A DNA stretch of 64,000 nucleotides. Source: Jeotgalicoccus nanhaiensis. GTDB taxonomy: Bacteria; Bacillota; Bacilli; Staphylococcales; Salinicoccaceae. The number at the start of each line of letters is the position of its first letter. Position 1 is the first letter of the stretch. The position numbers and the translations under genes are program-made. Under the pieces are notes generated by a model. That model worked only from the letters and a program-made list of their open reading frames with translations, had not been told where the DNA came from and did not search any database. This document shows positions 9,009 through 18,028 of this stretch, in pieces. The stretch covers positions 186,001 through 250,000 of the forward strand of contig SPPL01000001.1 in NCBI GenBank assembly GCA_004570955.1. The letters run 5' to 3'.

Positions 9009-9857
9009 ATGACTGCAGAATTATTAAACGGACGCGAAATTGCTAAAGATTACCGCGCCGGATTACAAAGCGAAGTTGAAAAATTAAAATCACAGGGAAT
9101 TGTACCAAACCTTACAGTAGTAATTGTAGGCAACGACGGCGCTTCTTTAAGCTATGTACGTTCTAAAAACAAAGCTGCTGAAAAAATTGGAATGGAATCT
9201 TCTATCGTGCGTCTCGATGAAGATACTTCAGAAGAAGATGTACTCGCTGAAGTTGAAAGATTGAATAAAGATGATAAAGTAAACGGTATTCTTGTACAAG
9301 TTCCGCTGCCTTCGCAGGTAGACGAAAATAAAGTGCTGGAAGCAATTGCTCCGCATAAAGATGTAGACGGTTTCAGTCCGATTAATATCGGCCGCCTTTA
9401 TACCGGCCAGCGCACCTTCGTACCATGCACACCCCTCGGTATTATGGAGCTCTTGAAACACACAGGTTCTTTAGAAGGCAAAACCGTTGCTGTTGTCGGA
9501 CGTTCTCATATTGTAGGACAGCCGGTCGCTAAATTATTAACTAACGAAAACGCCACCGTAACCCTGATGCACTCACGCACTAAAGATATGGTTTCAAGTC
9601 TTAAGAATTACGATGTTGTCGTAAGCGCTGTAGGTAAACCGGGTCTGATTAAAGGCTCTGACTTAAAAGAAGGCGCAATCGTAATTGACGTGGGTAATAC
9701 TGTAGTCGATGAGAAGTTAGTCGGAGATGTTGATTTCGACAGTGCCAAAGAAGTAGCAAGCTACATTACACCAGTACCGGGCGGAGTCGGTCCGTTAACA
9801 ATCACAATGGTCTTGAATAACACGCTGCTGGCTGCTAAATGGCATAACGAAAAATAA
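9009..9857 (+). CDS. folD: Methylene-THF dehydrogenase / methenyl-THF cyclohydrolase
   Basis: The bifunctional cytoplasmic one-carbon enzyme interconverts 5,10-methylene-, methenyl- and 10-formyl-tetrahydrofolate, supplying formyl groups for purines and fMet. The 282 residues have the usual length. Substrate-site motifs are [15 protein letters not shown] (the Lys is catalytic) and [14 protein letters not shown]. The Rossmann motif is [16 protein letters not shown], and the C-terminus carries [28 protein letters not shown] precedes the ATG. In S. aureus folD sits directly upstream of the purine operon, so finding it next to purD is partly conserved synteny. Confidence 0.97.
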   Translation: MTAELLNGREIAKDYRAGLQSEVEKLKSQGIVPNLTVVIVGNDGASLSYVRSKNKAAEKIGMESSIVRLDEDTSEEDVLAEVERLNKDDKVNGILVQVPLPSQVDENKVLEAIAPHKDVDGFSPINIGRLYTGQRTFVPCTPLGIMELLKHTGSLEGKTVAVVGRSHIVGQPVAKLLTNENATVTLMHSRTKDMVSSLKNYDVVVSAVGKPGLIKGSDLKEGAIVIDVGNTVVDEKLVGDVDFDSAKEVASYITPVPGGVGPLTITMVLNNTLLAAKWHNEK

Positions 9858-9868
9858 TATTTATAAGC

Positions 9869-9912
9869 AAATCCGTATATTTTACCCCTGGGAGTAAAAT
9901 ATACGGATTTTC
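9869..9912. terminator. Bidirectional terminator between folD and the antiporter
   Basis: A 17-bp stem (AAATCCGTATATTTTAC and its complement) with a short loop lies between convergent genes. T-rich flanks on both strands suit termination both ways. Confidence 0.75.
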
Positions 9913-9950
9913 TAATTTACCAAACTTTCTTCCCTGCAGCTCTCACGATT

Positions 9951-10913
9951 TTATCCTCTTAAAATAATGTAAACGAGATAAACTAAATATAAAGCAGCAA
10001 GCACTCCGCCTCCAAGGCGTGACAGCCTGCCTTTCCATAAAGCCAGAATCAGCAGAATAACAGATATGGCAATGAGTATCCATGCGTCTGCAAACAGCGA
10101 ATCACTGACACTTAATGGACTGATTACCGCGGATATGCCGAGTACAAATAATATATTAAAAATATTACTGCCTATGAGATTGCCAAGGGCCATCCCAGCC
10201 TCGCCTTTTCTGGCAGCAGAAATAGATGTCGTCAGCTCCGGCAGCGATGTACCGATTGCCACTATCGTCAGTCCGACAAGTGCCTGGCTCATACCGAGAG
10301 AAAGTGCAATCGTTGACGCACTGTCAACGACCAGGTTACCGCCGAATATAATACCTGCGAGCCCGATTACAAAAAGGGCGATATTTTTAAACCAGCTTGA
10401 ATCATTTCCCGATTTTTTTGCTTCATCATCTAAAGTTGCTTCTTTAGTCCGGCGGGCTTTTACAAATATATAATATAAAAATAAAACAATACCCACTAAG
10501 AGCAGCACACCGTCAAATCGTCCGATTTCGCTGGATTCAGCGGACAGCAAAAAGCGGTCTGACATAAAAATAATCAGCAGCACCGCTGCAGCCAGTGAAA
10601 ATGGAATTTCACGTGTTTGTGTTTCCCGTTCGATAATCATTGGAGAAATCAGCGCTGTCACTCCGAGCATCAGAGAGATGTTGATGATATTGCTTCCCAG
10701 AACATTCCCGATGACCATATCACCGTTGTCTTCCAGGGCCGCAATAATACTGACGACTGCTTCCGGAGCACTCGTGCCGAGAGAAACAATTGTCAGACCC
10801 ACAATGAGCGGGGACACATGTAATTTCCCCGCTATTGCCGACGCACCGTCAACAAAATATCCCGCCCCTTTAATTAGTAATACGAAGCCTGCTATTAATA
10901 ATATGTAAGTCAA
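9951..10913 (-). CDS. Calcium/sodium antiporter family protein (CaCA, YrbG-type)
   Basis: A 320-residue cation/Ca2+ exchanger-superfamily protein with ten membrane segments in two inverted halves. Each half carries an alpha-repeat: GLTIVSLGTSAPEAVVS with GNVLGSNIINI in the first, and GLTIVAIGTSLPELTTS with GNLIGSNIFNI in the second. The acidic residues of GTSAPE and GTSLPE coordinate the cation in this family. The ion actually carried is not shown by the sequence. The start is a TTG with GGGAGAG upstream. Monocistronic and convergent with folD. Confidence 0.88.
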   Translation of the reverse strand: MTYILLIAGFVLLIKGAGYFVDGASAIAGKLHVSPLIVGLTIVSLGTSAPEAVVSIIAALEDNGDMVIGNVLGSNIINISLMLGVTALISPMIIERETQTREIPFSLAAAVLLIIFMSDRFLLSAESSEIGRFDGVLLLVGIVLFLYYIFVKARRTKEATLDDEAKKSGNDSSWFKNIALFVIGLAGIIFGGNLVVDSASTIALSLGMSQALVGLTIVAIGTSLPELTTSISAARKGEAGMALGNLIGSNIFNILFVLGISAVISPLSVSDSLFADAWILIAISVILLILALWKGRLSRLGGGVLAALYLVYLVYIILRG

Positions 10914-11005
10914 ATCTCTTCTCTCCCTATCCGAACTATTCTTGGTCGTTCTGTCTGCAATATGCTAAAATTAAAAAAAGTACTGTAAATTCAGAGGTGT
11001 AATAA

Positions 11006-11734
11006 ATGAATGTAAATACGCTAGTAAAATTTATGATTGGTGCACTGCCGATTGCTCCGGTTATCAGTGATTTTATAGATACAAATGTCGAAGAAACTGA
11101 GAACAATACAGATCAGGCTTACGAAAACTATGATGGCCCCACAATGGAAGATGAGATTCTCGCCCATTCCGGCAGTATACCTGCAATAAAAGGTGTCGGC
11201 AATATTAACGTTCAAACTGGCGATACTTTTGACCCTCTGAGCGGTGTATACGCAGTTGACAGCGAGGACGGAAATATTACCAGCAGTATAAACGTGACAA
11301 ACAACTCCGTAAATACTGAAAGTCCCGGTACATATAGTGTAACTTACCGCGTAGAAAATTCACGCGGCGGCTATTATGAGCATGTCCGCCAGGTTACAGT
11401 TTCCGCTTCTGAGAGTGACTCTGTACCGCAGATTCCTCCGACTGAAGAACAGCTTGGTAAATCCTCTTCAGACAAGAGCTCAGATTCTTCTTCCGGTATT
11501 GGAAATTCTGTATCTTTCAGCGGCACTGAAGACTTAACTATAAACACCGACGAATCATTTGATCCAAAAGACGGTGTTCGGGTTCTCGACGTCGATGGCA
11601 CAGATATCAGCAATCAGCTGTATATTTCAGGAGAAGTTGATAATGAAACTCCCGGTGAATATACTATAGCTTATGCTATATTCGACAGTTTCGGCGATCC
11701 TTCTGCAGTCGCACGTACGGTCACAGTAGAATAA
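11006..11734 (+). CDS. Extracellular-type protein with two DUF5011/Ig-like modules
   Basis: A 242-residue protein with a short hydrophobic N-terminus (TLVKFMIGALPIAPVISDF), then two bacterial Ig-like modules of the DUF5011 type around residues 60-140 and 170-242. Each shows the family pattern TFDP/SFDPxxGVxxxD and PGxYxxxY (PGTYSVTYRV and PGEYTIAYAI). A Ser/Asp-rich linker (SSSDKSSDSSSGIGNS) separates them. There is no LPXTG sorting signal and the N-terminus is a weak signal peptide, so whether it is secreted or tethered is unsure. AGAGGTG precedes the ATG. Confidence 0.75.
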   Translation: MNVNTLVKFMIGALPIAPVISDFIDTNVEETENNTDQAYENYDGPTMEDEILAHSGSIPAIKGVGNINVQTGDTFDPLSGVYAVDSEDGNITSSINVTNNSVNTESPGTYSVTYRVENSRGGYYEHVRQVTVSASESDSVPQIPPTEEQLGKSSSDKSSDSSSGIGNSVSFSGTEDLTINTDESFDPKDGVRVLDVDGTDISNQLYISGEVDNETPGEYTIAYAIFDSFGDPSAVARTVTVE

Positions 11735-11747
11735 TAATTAAATAACA

Positions 11748-11778
11748 GGCTGCAGCGGAATTCCGCTGCAGCCTTTAC
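11748..11778 (+). terminator. Terminator of the Ig-like protein gene
   Basis: An 11-bp GC-rich stem (GGCTGCAGCGG, loop AATT) is followed by TTTACTTTT. It lies between two convergent genes and may also slow transcription from the other side. Confidence 0.75.
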
Positions 11779-11780
11779 TT

Positions 11781-12293
11781 TTAACCTAATTGTCTTTTAA
11801 TTTCAGCGTTAAACTGATCTAAATCATCAGGTGTCCGGCTCGTAGCAAGATTGCCGCAAACCGCAAGCGGGCTGTCTTCCCAATTCGCTCCCGCATTAAT
11901 CAAATCATTTTTAACATTTTTAACACTTGTAATTTTTCTGTCTTTTAATAAATCAGTATCTACCAGAAGCTGAGGCCCATGGCAAATTGCAAATACCGGT
12001 TTGTCTTCTTCCAGGAAATGTTTGGCGAACTTGCCAAATCGGTCTTCCTTGTCACCCCGTAAACCATCAGGTGAAAATCCGCCTGGAATTAACAGCGCAT
12101 CATAATCAGACGGCGTTACTTCTCCGATAGACTTATCCGCTTCAAATTTTCCGCCTTTTTTACCTTCTACAGTTGAACCGTCCGGAGAAATGAGCACCGT
12201 TTCATGCCCTGCTTCCTCAATAACTTCTTTAGGGCTAGTATATTCGATATCTTCGACTAAATCCGTCATGATAACAGCTACTTTTTTGGCCAT
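11781..12293 (-). CDS. DJ-1/PfpI family protein (general stress / deglycase-like)
   Basis: A 170-residue cytoplasmic protein of the DJ-1/PfpI superfamily. The nucleophile elbow AICHGPQLL (Cys around 104, then His) and the upstream PGGFSPDGLRGD loop are intact. The family includes proteases, chaperones and disputed deglycases. The closest named relatives I recall are B. subtilis YfkM (general stress protein 18) and S. aureus SAV1875, so a role in oxidative or carbonyl stress is the reasonable reading. AGGAGGAATTAATTT precedes the ATG. Monocistronic. Confidence 0.88.
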   Translation of the reverse strand: MAKKVAVIMTDLVEDIEYTSPKEVIEEAGHETVLISPDGSTVEGKKGGKFEADKSIGEVTPSDYDALLIPGGFSPDGLRGDKEDRFGKFAKHFLEEDKPVFAICHGPQLLVDTDLLKDRKITSVKNVKNDLINAGANWEDSPLAVCGNLATSRTPDDLDQFNAEIKRQLG

Positions 12294-12360
12294 AAATTAA
12301 TTCCTCCTGTAAATATGATTCTACTCATTAATCTTCCCGCTTCACTGCATCTTAAACATA

Positions 12361-12388
12361 AAAAAACACTGATAATCAGTGTTTTTTA
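12361..12388 (-). terminator. Terminator of the lipoprotein gene
   Basis: AACACTGAT/ATCAGTGTT stem flanked by A and T runs, directly after the stop codon of the lipoprotein gene. Confidence 0.75.
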
Positions 12389-12389
12389 A

Positions 12390-13070
12390 TTATTTAACTG
12401 TGATCAGCTTTTCATTTTTAAGCACGAGTTCCGCATTAACTTCTTTAGCTTCATTTAAGTAGCGGTTGCTGTTTGCAATATGAATATCCATCAGGGCCTG
12501 ATGAGACTCTTCGCCGCTGCCGAGCATCGATTTAAATTCGATGACAGCGAGTGACCGGTTCGATATCGCAAGGAGCAGATCGTCCTTTATCTCCTGAACA
12601 CGGAGGCGCTCATTTTCAGGCAAATTATCAGGAATTGAAAGATTCTGGACTTCTTCCTGAAGACCCACATAGCTTTCATTTAAATTCGTAATTTCATCAG
12701 CTGCATATTCCACTTTCAGCTCGTCAAACTGGTACGCATTATAAAGCGGAATAAAGTTATCATCCCATATATTAAATATGTCGTCATGAGTTTCGTTAAT
12801 TTGCCGGAGAAGTAATTCAAACTCTGCGCTGTCTGACTGTTTAGAATCATTTATATTGTTTTTCAGTAAATTTTCAGTATCGTATCTGCTGTTATCAGCT
12901 GTACTGTTCGATGAATTATTTGCAGTATCTCCCGATGCCGTTATAACCAAGTTACTTGCAGTGAAATGTGTTTTAGCAACTGGCGATAAATCTTCCGCTT
13001 TAGAAAATTTATCGTTTTGATTACATCCGAATAGAAATAATACAAATATTGATAATAATATTTGTCTCAA
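12390..13070 (-). CDS. Putative lipoprotein, unrecognised
   Basis: A 226-residue protein starting at TTG (GAGG seven bases upstream). The signal peptide is MRQILLSIFVLFLFGC with a lipobox LFGC (Cys16), so it should be diacylglyceryl-modified and held on the outer face of the membrane. A polar Ser/Asn-rich linker (residues 45-75) leads to a mostly helical, acidic C-terminal domain with a PDNLPENERLR loop. I do not recognise the domain. Monocistronic, with its own terminator. Confidence 0.7.
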   Translation of the reverse strand: MRQILLSIFVLFLFGCNQNDKFSKAEDLSPVAKTHFTASNLVITASGDTANNSSNSTADNSRYDTENLLKNNINDSKQSDSAEFELLLRQINETHDDIFNIWDDNFIPLYNAYQFDELKVEYAADEITNLNESYVGLQEEVQNLSIPDNLPENERLRVQEIKDDLLLAISNRSLAVIEFKSMLGSGEESHQALMDIHIANSNRYLNEAKEVNAELVLKNEKLITVK

Positions 13071-13169
13071 GTTAGGACCTCACATACAATGACTTTTCAT
13101 TTCGTTCATTAAGTATTGTAACACAGTTGTAATCTCGTTGAAATATAATATTCCATTTCCTCAAGTCAG

Positions 13170-14948
13170 CTAATACCAGACAAAGTAAATAATAAAACAT
13201 GCGATAAACATCGTTATCAGAGCAAGCGGTGCACCGACCTTTATATAATCACTAAATTTGTAACCGCCGGGTCCGTAAACAATTAAGTTAGTCTGATAGC
13301 CGATCGGCGTCATAAAACTTGCTGATGCGGCAATTGCTACAGTAATTATCAAACCCATATATTCAATATTCATCGCATCTGCAACTTCAAGTGCTATCGG
13401 AAACATAAGTACTGCTGCTGCGCTGTTTGTAATGACTTCAGTAAAACAATTCGTGACGAGATAAACAATGAAAAGCACACCGAGTATCCCGAACGGCGTT
13501 GCAAGTGCTGTCAGCCCGCCTGCTATATATTGTGCTAATCCCGATTCCGTCATTGCAGCACCGACGGCAAAGGCGCTCGAAATCAGCAGGATAACATCAA
13601 ATTGTACAAATTTCTTCACTTCATTCGGTGAAATAAATTTAAAACCAATCAGGAGCACAACAAGAATCATCATAGCTTCAAGCATTGTGAACCAGCCCAA
13701 GGTCACTACAAGAATCATAGAAACCAGAGCGATTAAGCTGACCCAGCCTTTTCTCATATCCTGATTGAGATTTTCAGGCGGAGCAACATCATTTACCACG
13801 TAAAAATCTCCGGAATATTTGTGCATATTAATAAAATTATTATCCGCAAGGAGGAGCAGTGTATCCCCTGTTTTTAAAACGATATCCCCCACCCTGCTTT
13901 TAATACGCTGATTATTTCGGTGAATCGCAATAACACCGGCGTCGTAGCGCGTTTTAAAGTTCGCCTCTTTAAGCGTTTTATTTAACAGCGATGAGTTATG
14001 CGAGACAACTGTTTCAATCAGATGACTGTCTTTATTAACGACATCATCAAGCGTAAGTTCTGTACCTGTTTTAATAGTGACACCTTTAAATTTTTGGATT
14101 TTCCCTATAGTATTCAGAGAACCGGAAAAAATGATATGGTCGCCGGCAAGCACTTTAGTCTCGCCTGTGACAGGATAGACTCTGCTGTTATTTCTTATAA
14201 TTTCAATCACATAGATTCCATCCAGAACATCCCGGCCGAGCTTGGTAACAGTCTCTCCTTCGTGTTCAAATTTATCTTCTATTATGGCTTCTGCAAGAAA
14301 TTCTTTTGTTTCCTGGCTAATCTGCTCCTTAGCTCCAAGATGTTCCGGCAGCAGTTTATAGCCTAATGTCAGCAAGTAAATTAAGCCCGCTGCGGTAATC
14401 GGCACACCTACTGCAGCTAAAGTAAAGAATGAGAAACCCTCGAGCCCCGCACCAACCAGCAGTCCGTGTACAACCAGAGTCGTCGACGTCCCTATCATGG
14501 TAATCGTTCCGCCTAAAATCGTCATATAAGATAAAGGAATCAGGAATTTAGATGGACTGTAGCCGTTATCGACCGCCCAATCTCTAATTATCGGTGTTAA
14601 GGCAACGACTATCGGAGTATTATTAAGAAAACCCGAAGAGAGACCGACCGGCAGCATTACTTTAATCATACTCTTTTTCACATTGGCAGCTTTGCCGAGC
14701 AGCCTGTAAACGACAAGTTCTATTATGCCGTGTTTTTGAATTGCACCGGCCACGATAAACAAGAGCAGTACAGTCAGCATCCCTTCGTTTGAAAAGCCGC
14801 TTAAAGCCTGCTCGCTGCTAATCACGCCGGTAATCAGAAAAATAACCAGAACTAAAAATATTAAGAAATCCGCACGGATTACTTCAAATGATAAGCCTAT
14901 TAACATTAATACAATGACAAGTCCGACAAATATCATTTCTCCGGTCAT
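13170..14948 (-). CDS. SLC13/DASS-type permease with two RCK_C (TrkA-C) domains
   Basis: A 592-residue ion-transporter superfamily permease. An N-terminal membrane block (to about 200) contains NNTPIVVALTP and TSTTLVVHGLL. Two cytoplasmic TrkA-C domains (about 215-300 and 305-385; TKVLAGDHIIFSG and LKTGDTLLLLADN) follow. A second membrane block contains VITNSAAAVLMFPIAL. This is the YfbS-like layout: anion/Na+ symporter halves split by regulatory nucleotide- or ligand-binding domains. The substrate (dicarboxylate, sulfate or other) cannot be told. GGGGGAGATCAA precedes the ATG. Confidence 0.87.
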   Translation of the reverse strand: MTGEMIFVGLVIVLMLIGLSFEVIRADFLIFLVLVIFLITGVISSEQALSGFSNEGMLTVLLLFIVAGAIQKHGIIELVVYRLLGKAANVKKSMIKVMLPVGLSSGFLNNTPIVVALTPIIRDWAVDNGYSPSKFLIPLSYMTILGGTITMIGTSTTLVVHGLLVGAGLEGFSFFTLAAVGVPITAAGLIYLLTLGYKLLPEHLGAKEQISQETKEFLAEAIIEDKFEHEGETVTKLGRDVLDGIYVIEIIRNNSRVYPVTGETKVLAGDHIIFSGSLNTIGKIQKFKGVTIKTGTELTLDDVVNKDSHLIETVVSHNSSLLNKTLKEANFKTRYDAGVIAIHRNNQRIKSRVGDIVLKTGDTLLLLADNNFINMHKYSGDFYVVNDVAPPENLNQDMRKGWVSLIALVSMILVVTLGWFTMLEAMMILVVLLIGFKFISPNEVKKFVQFDVILLISSAFAVGAAMTESGLAQYIAGGLTALATPFGILGVLFIVYLVTNCFTEVITNSAAAVLMFPIALEVADAMNIEYMGLIITVAIAASASFMTPIGYQTNLIVYGPGGYKFSDYIKVGAPLALITMFIACFIIYFVWY

Positions 14949-15023
14949 TTGATCTCCCCCGCTTCATGATGTGTTGAAACTTAAAAATATCTTACCATAA
15001 AAGAGAGGCCGGACATAAATACT

Positions 15024-15821
15024 TTAGCGTATGCCGTCCCTGTTTGATCTCGGCTTGGACTTTGAGAATCCAAGCCACTTCATAATTGTTTTAATTACCG
15101 GGACGTGCAGCAGCATGAACTCCAGTACTTTTAAATCCCGTCTCATTCTGTGAGGTTCTTTAATTAAGCGGTAAAGCCATTCCAGCTGCAGCTTAATCCA
15201 TATAGCCGGAGCCCGTTTGAGCTGTCCGCTCAGCACATCGAAACTGCCGCCGACACCGATAAATATACCTTTATCGAATTTCTCCAAATAATGGTGTATC
15301 CAGCCTTCCTGCCGCTTCGCGCCAAGCGCAACAAAGATAATATCAGGTTTCGTTCCAGCAATGTAATCAGCAATATCGTCATCATATCTATTAAAATAGC
15401 CATTCTTCCTGCCCGCTATAATCAGGCCGGGATAATCTTTTTTAACAATTTCAGCCACTTTAATATTCACTTCTTCACTGGCACCTAAAAAGAATACGCG
15501 TTTTTTATTAGTATCTGCATATTTCAGCAGATCGTACATCAGGTCAACACCAGTTACCCGTTCTTTTAGCGGATTGCCGATTAATTTCGATGCATTGACT
15601 ACACCAATTCCGTCAGCAAGCACGTAGTCAGCACTTTTAACTATCGTTTTAAAGTCCGGATCATCCCGGGTTGCAATAACAACTTCCGGATTTGCCGTGA
15701 CGATAAAACATTTTTTCTGCTGTTCAATAGACGGATAGACGATATGTTTTAAAAATGAGTATCTGGATATATTGATAAAATCGATATCCATCAATTTAAC
15801 AGTATTATATTTTACTGTCAC
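15024..15821 (-). CDS. tagA: UDP-ManNAc:GlcNAc-PP-undecaprenol transferase (WTA linkage unit)
   Basis: A 265-residue WecG/TagA/CpsF family (GT26) enzyme. TagA adds N-acetylmannosamine to GlcNAc-PP-undecaprenol to complete the wall teichoic acid linkage disaccharide at the cytoplasmic membrane face. The donor-site stretch VLADGIGVVNASKL holds the catalytic Asp. The C-terminal GVGGSFDVLSGQLKRAPAIW and LEWLYRLIKEPHRMRRD are family hallmarks and membrane-contact elements. The start is GTG with AGGAAGGG upstream; no better ATG is near. It is about 1 kb from tagH, but a convergent phosphodiesterase gene separates them. Confidence 0.9.
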   Translation of the reverse strand: MTVKYNTVKLMDIDFINISRYSFLKHIVYPSIEQQKKCFIVTANPEVVIATRDDPDFKTIVKSADYVLADGIGVVNASKLIGNPLKERVTGVDLMYDLLKYADTNKKRVFFLGASEEVNIKVAEIVKKDYPGLIIAGRKNGYFNRYDDDIADYIAGTKPDIIFVALGAKRQEGWIHHYLEKFDKGIFIGVGGSFDVLSGQLKRAPAIWIKLQLEWLYRLIKEPHRMRRDLKVLEFMLLHVPVIKTIMKWLGFSKSKPRSNRDGIR

Positions 15822-15917
15822 AGTGACCCTTCCTTTCTTATGTCATCTTAATAATTTCTTTACTTTGGAATGTTACACTACAAGTATTAAAGTTTAATTA
15901 AAATTGGAGTGAATTTT

Positions 15918-16637
15918 ATGGTTATTGTGTTTGCCCACCGCGGTGCTGAGTCCATCGCCCCGGAAAACACGGAAGCCGCATTTAGAACAGCAGTCGAACA
16001 CGGTGCACGTGCAATCGAACTGGATGTTCAGCTGACGAAAGACGAAGTGCCGGTCGTCGTGCATGACTATAAGCTGAAGCGCTATAATAAGGATGCGAAA
16101 CTCGCTGTTAACCAGTATACTTTTGACGAGCTTCAGGCTATAGATGTCGGTAAATACTTTAATGCTGAATTCGCCGGTGCCAAAATTCCGTCTTTACAAA
16201 AAATCCTTCAGTCTATGCCTGAAGATATTCTCCTTAATATTGAAATTAAAAATTCTCCTGTCCCCCATGCTGGGATAGAAAAACAGGTCGCAGACCTTAC
16301 GAATCAATATTATAATCTCGAAAATATTATCGTTTCATCATTTGACCATACAGCTCTTCTCAGGATTGCCGAATGCAATCCGGATATTAAGCTTGGTTTT
16401 CTGATGCATTACCCGATGATTAATGCCGGAAAATATGTAAACATGACCGGTCTTAATGCTGTTAGTGTGCACCCTAATAAAAAAATTACCGATGCCGCTT
16501 TTATTGAAGAATGCCACAAGTACAATTTAAAAGTGTACCCGTATACTGTAAAAAGCCAAAAAGAAGCCGACAGACTGATAGAAATCGGCGCCGATGGATT
16601 TTTTACATCGCTGGAAACGTTATATGAAATAAATTAA
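15918..16637 (+). CDS. Glycerophosphodiester phosphodiesterase
   Basis: A 239-residue GDPD/UgpQ-type enzyme that hydrolyses glycerophosphodiesters to glycerol-3-phosphate and an alcohol. The motif FAHRGAESIAPENTEAAF contains the catalytic HR and the Glu metal ligand. ELDVQLTKDEVPVVVHD supplies ExD and the second His. There is no signal peptide, so it is cytoplasmic. The frame is open from a GTG at 15,909, but GGAG at 15,906-15,909 is placed for the ATG at 15,918, which I use. Its site inside the teichoic acid region suggests glycerol-phosphate recycling. Confidence 0.9.
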   Translation: MVIVFAHRGAESIAPENTEAAFRTAVEHGARAIELDVQLTKDEVPVVVHDYKLKRYNKDAKLAVNQYTFDELQAIDVGKYFNAEFAGAKIPSLQKILQSMPEDILLNIEIKNSPVPHAGIEKQVADLTNQYYNLENIIVSSFDHTALLRIAECNPDIKLGFLMHYPMINAGKYVNMTGLNAVSVHPNKKITDAAFIEECHKYNLKVYPYTVKSQKEADRLIEIGADGFFTSLETLYEIN

Positions 16638-16657
16638 GAGGTGCAGAGCACCTCTTA
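16636..16657. terminator. Hairpin between convergent phosphodiesterase and tagH genes
   Basis: A 9-bp perfect stem (AAGAGGTGC, loop AGA) spans the ends of both genes. T-tracts are poor, so terminator activity is probable rather than certain. Confidence 0.5.
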
Positions 16658-18016
16658 AACATCTTCATTATCATTAAGTTCTTCAGTATCCCTCACAACA
16701 TTGTTGCTGTGTATCCATACCGGTTTATTTTCTCCTTCAATAACGCCTCTATACCAGATATTGTTGCCAACCAGAATGGTTTCGTCTGCATTAAAGGACA
16801 GGCCGCCATGATTTTCCAGTGATTCATGAATATACTGACGTTTTCCGCCCCACGGTTCACTTGATGCATAACCGCGCCCTTTTAAATAAAATGTTTTTTT
16901 GTCATTGTCCACCAATGTATGCACATGCGAAGATGTTTCAATTCCTCTGATCCAGCCTATAACGCCTTCTTCACCACTTGGTTTTGTACTCAGCAGGTAA
17001 TAGTTCTCAAACTGGTATGTCGCTTCTCTTTTAACGTAATATACTTTGTTTTTCAAATGCTGGGCATCTGTTTTACCTTCTTCTTCATTCGGAGAGCTGT
17101 ATATATATGTCGTATATGCTTTTAAATGCGCCAGCCTGCTGACCGGACGGACTGAATAAGTGTGAGATGTCTCGAGTTCTTCATCATCATCCAGGACCAT
17201 CAAATCCCCAAGCTTTTTATATTTGTTTTCAGCCGGGTCTTTCGACATTATCTTCGCCCTGTATGAGTCTCTTTCATCCTTCTGCATATTCTGCCATTTC
17301 AAAAGAAATGCTTCGTACAGCGGCAGTACATCTTTCACTTCGCCAAACGCTTTAACACGGCCGAATTCAAGCCACAGAATTTTATCGCAGAAGGTTTTCA
17401 TCTGCCCGATGGAGTGGCTGACGAAAATCATCGTCTTCCCCTGGTCTTTAAATTCGAGCATTTTCTTCAGGCTTTTGTCTGCAAAAGCTCTGTCGCCGAC
17501 CGACAGTGCTTCATCAATAATTAAAATATCTGGGTCGACTTTAACGCTGATAGCAAAGCCGAGCCTTGACTTCATCCCGCTCGAGTAGGACTTCACCGGC
17601 TGATCGATAAAGTTTTCAAGTTCTGCAAATTCAATGATTTCGGGCTCTAGTTCTTTGATTTCATCTTTAGAAAAACCGAGCATTAAACATTTTAGTTCAA
17701 TATTATCGCGGCCTGTTAAATCATCATTCAGGCCTGCTGCGACTGCGATAAGCGCAGGCTGTCCGTTAACCTGGACTTCGCCGCTCGTTTCAGGAACGAT
17801 GCCTGCAATAATATTCGACAGCGTTGATTTACCTGAGCCGTTAATACCGATAAATCCGACTACATCGCCTTTATCCGCTTCAAAGTTTACACCGTTCAGC
17901 GCAAAAAAATCATCTCCGTGCCCTTTCGGACTGATCAGATCAAGCATGCGCTCTTTTTGATTTTCGTACAGTTTATATTTTTTCACGACATTTTTAGTAA
18001 TAATAGCTTTTGTCAT
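16655..18016 (-). CDS. tagH: Teichoic acid exporter ATPase with C-terminal GW modules
   Basis: The ATPase of the TagGH ABC transporter that flips undecaprenyl-linked teichoic acid to the outer face. The ABC domain (about 1-250) has Walker A GINGSGKST, signature YSSGMKSRLG, Walker B ILIIDEALS and the VSHS switch. Unlike the roughly 260-residue S. aureus TarH, it continues to 453 residues. After a charged linker come two GW/SH3-type modules (about 300-360 and 375-445) with IGWIRG, YASSEPWGGKR and NNIWYRG/VWIHSNN. No membrane segment precedes them, so they should be cytoplasmic. ATG 18,016 has GGGG at seven bases, and the in-frame TTG at 18,022 is too close to it. Confidence 0.92.
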   Translation of the reverse strand: MTKAIITKNVVKKYKLYENQKERMLDLISPKGHGDDFFALNGVNFEADKGDVVGFIGINGSGKSTLSNIIAGIVPETSGEVQVNGQPALIAVAAGLNDDLTGRDNIELKCLMLGFSKDEIKELEPEIIEFAELENFIDQPVKSYSSGMKSRLGFAISVKVDPDILIIDEALSVGDRAFADKSLKKMLEFKDQGKTMIFVSHSIGQMKTFCDKILWLEFGRVKAFGEVKDVLPLYEAFLLKWQNMQKDERDSYRAKIMSKDPAENKYKKLGDLMVLDDDEELETSHTYSVRPVSRLAHLKAYTTYIYSSPNEEEGKTDAQHLKNKVYYVKREATYQFENYYLLSTKPSGEEGVIGWIRGIETSSHVHTLVDNDKKTFYLKGRGYASSEPWGGKRQYIHESLENHGGLSFNADETILVGNNIWYRGVIEGENKPVWIHSNNVVRDTEELNDNEDV

Positions 18017-18028
18017 TTTCAAACCCCA

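Noticed and set aside
10066-10908. Long open frames antisense to the cation antiporter
   Set aside because: The minus-strand gene has clear family motifs and a ribosome site; the antisense frames have neither.
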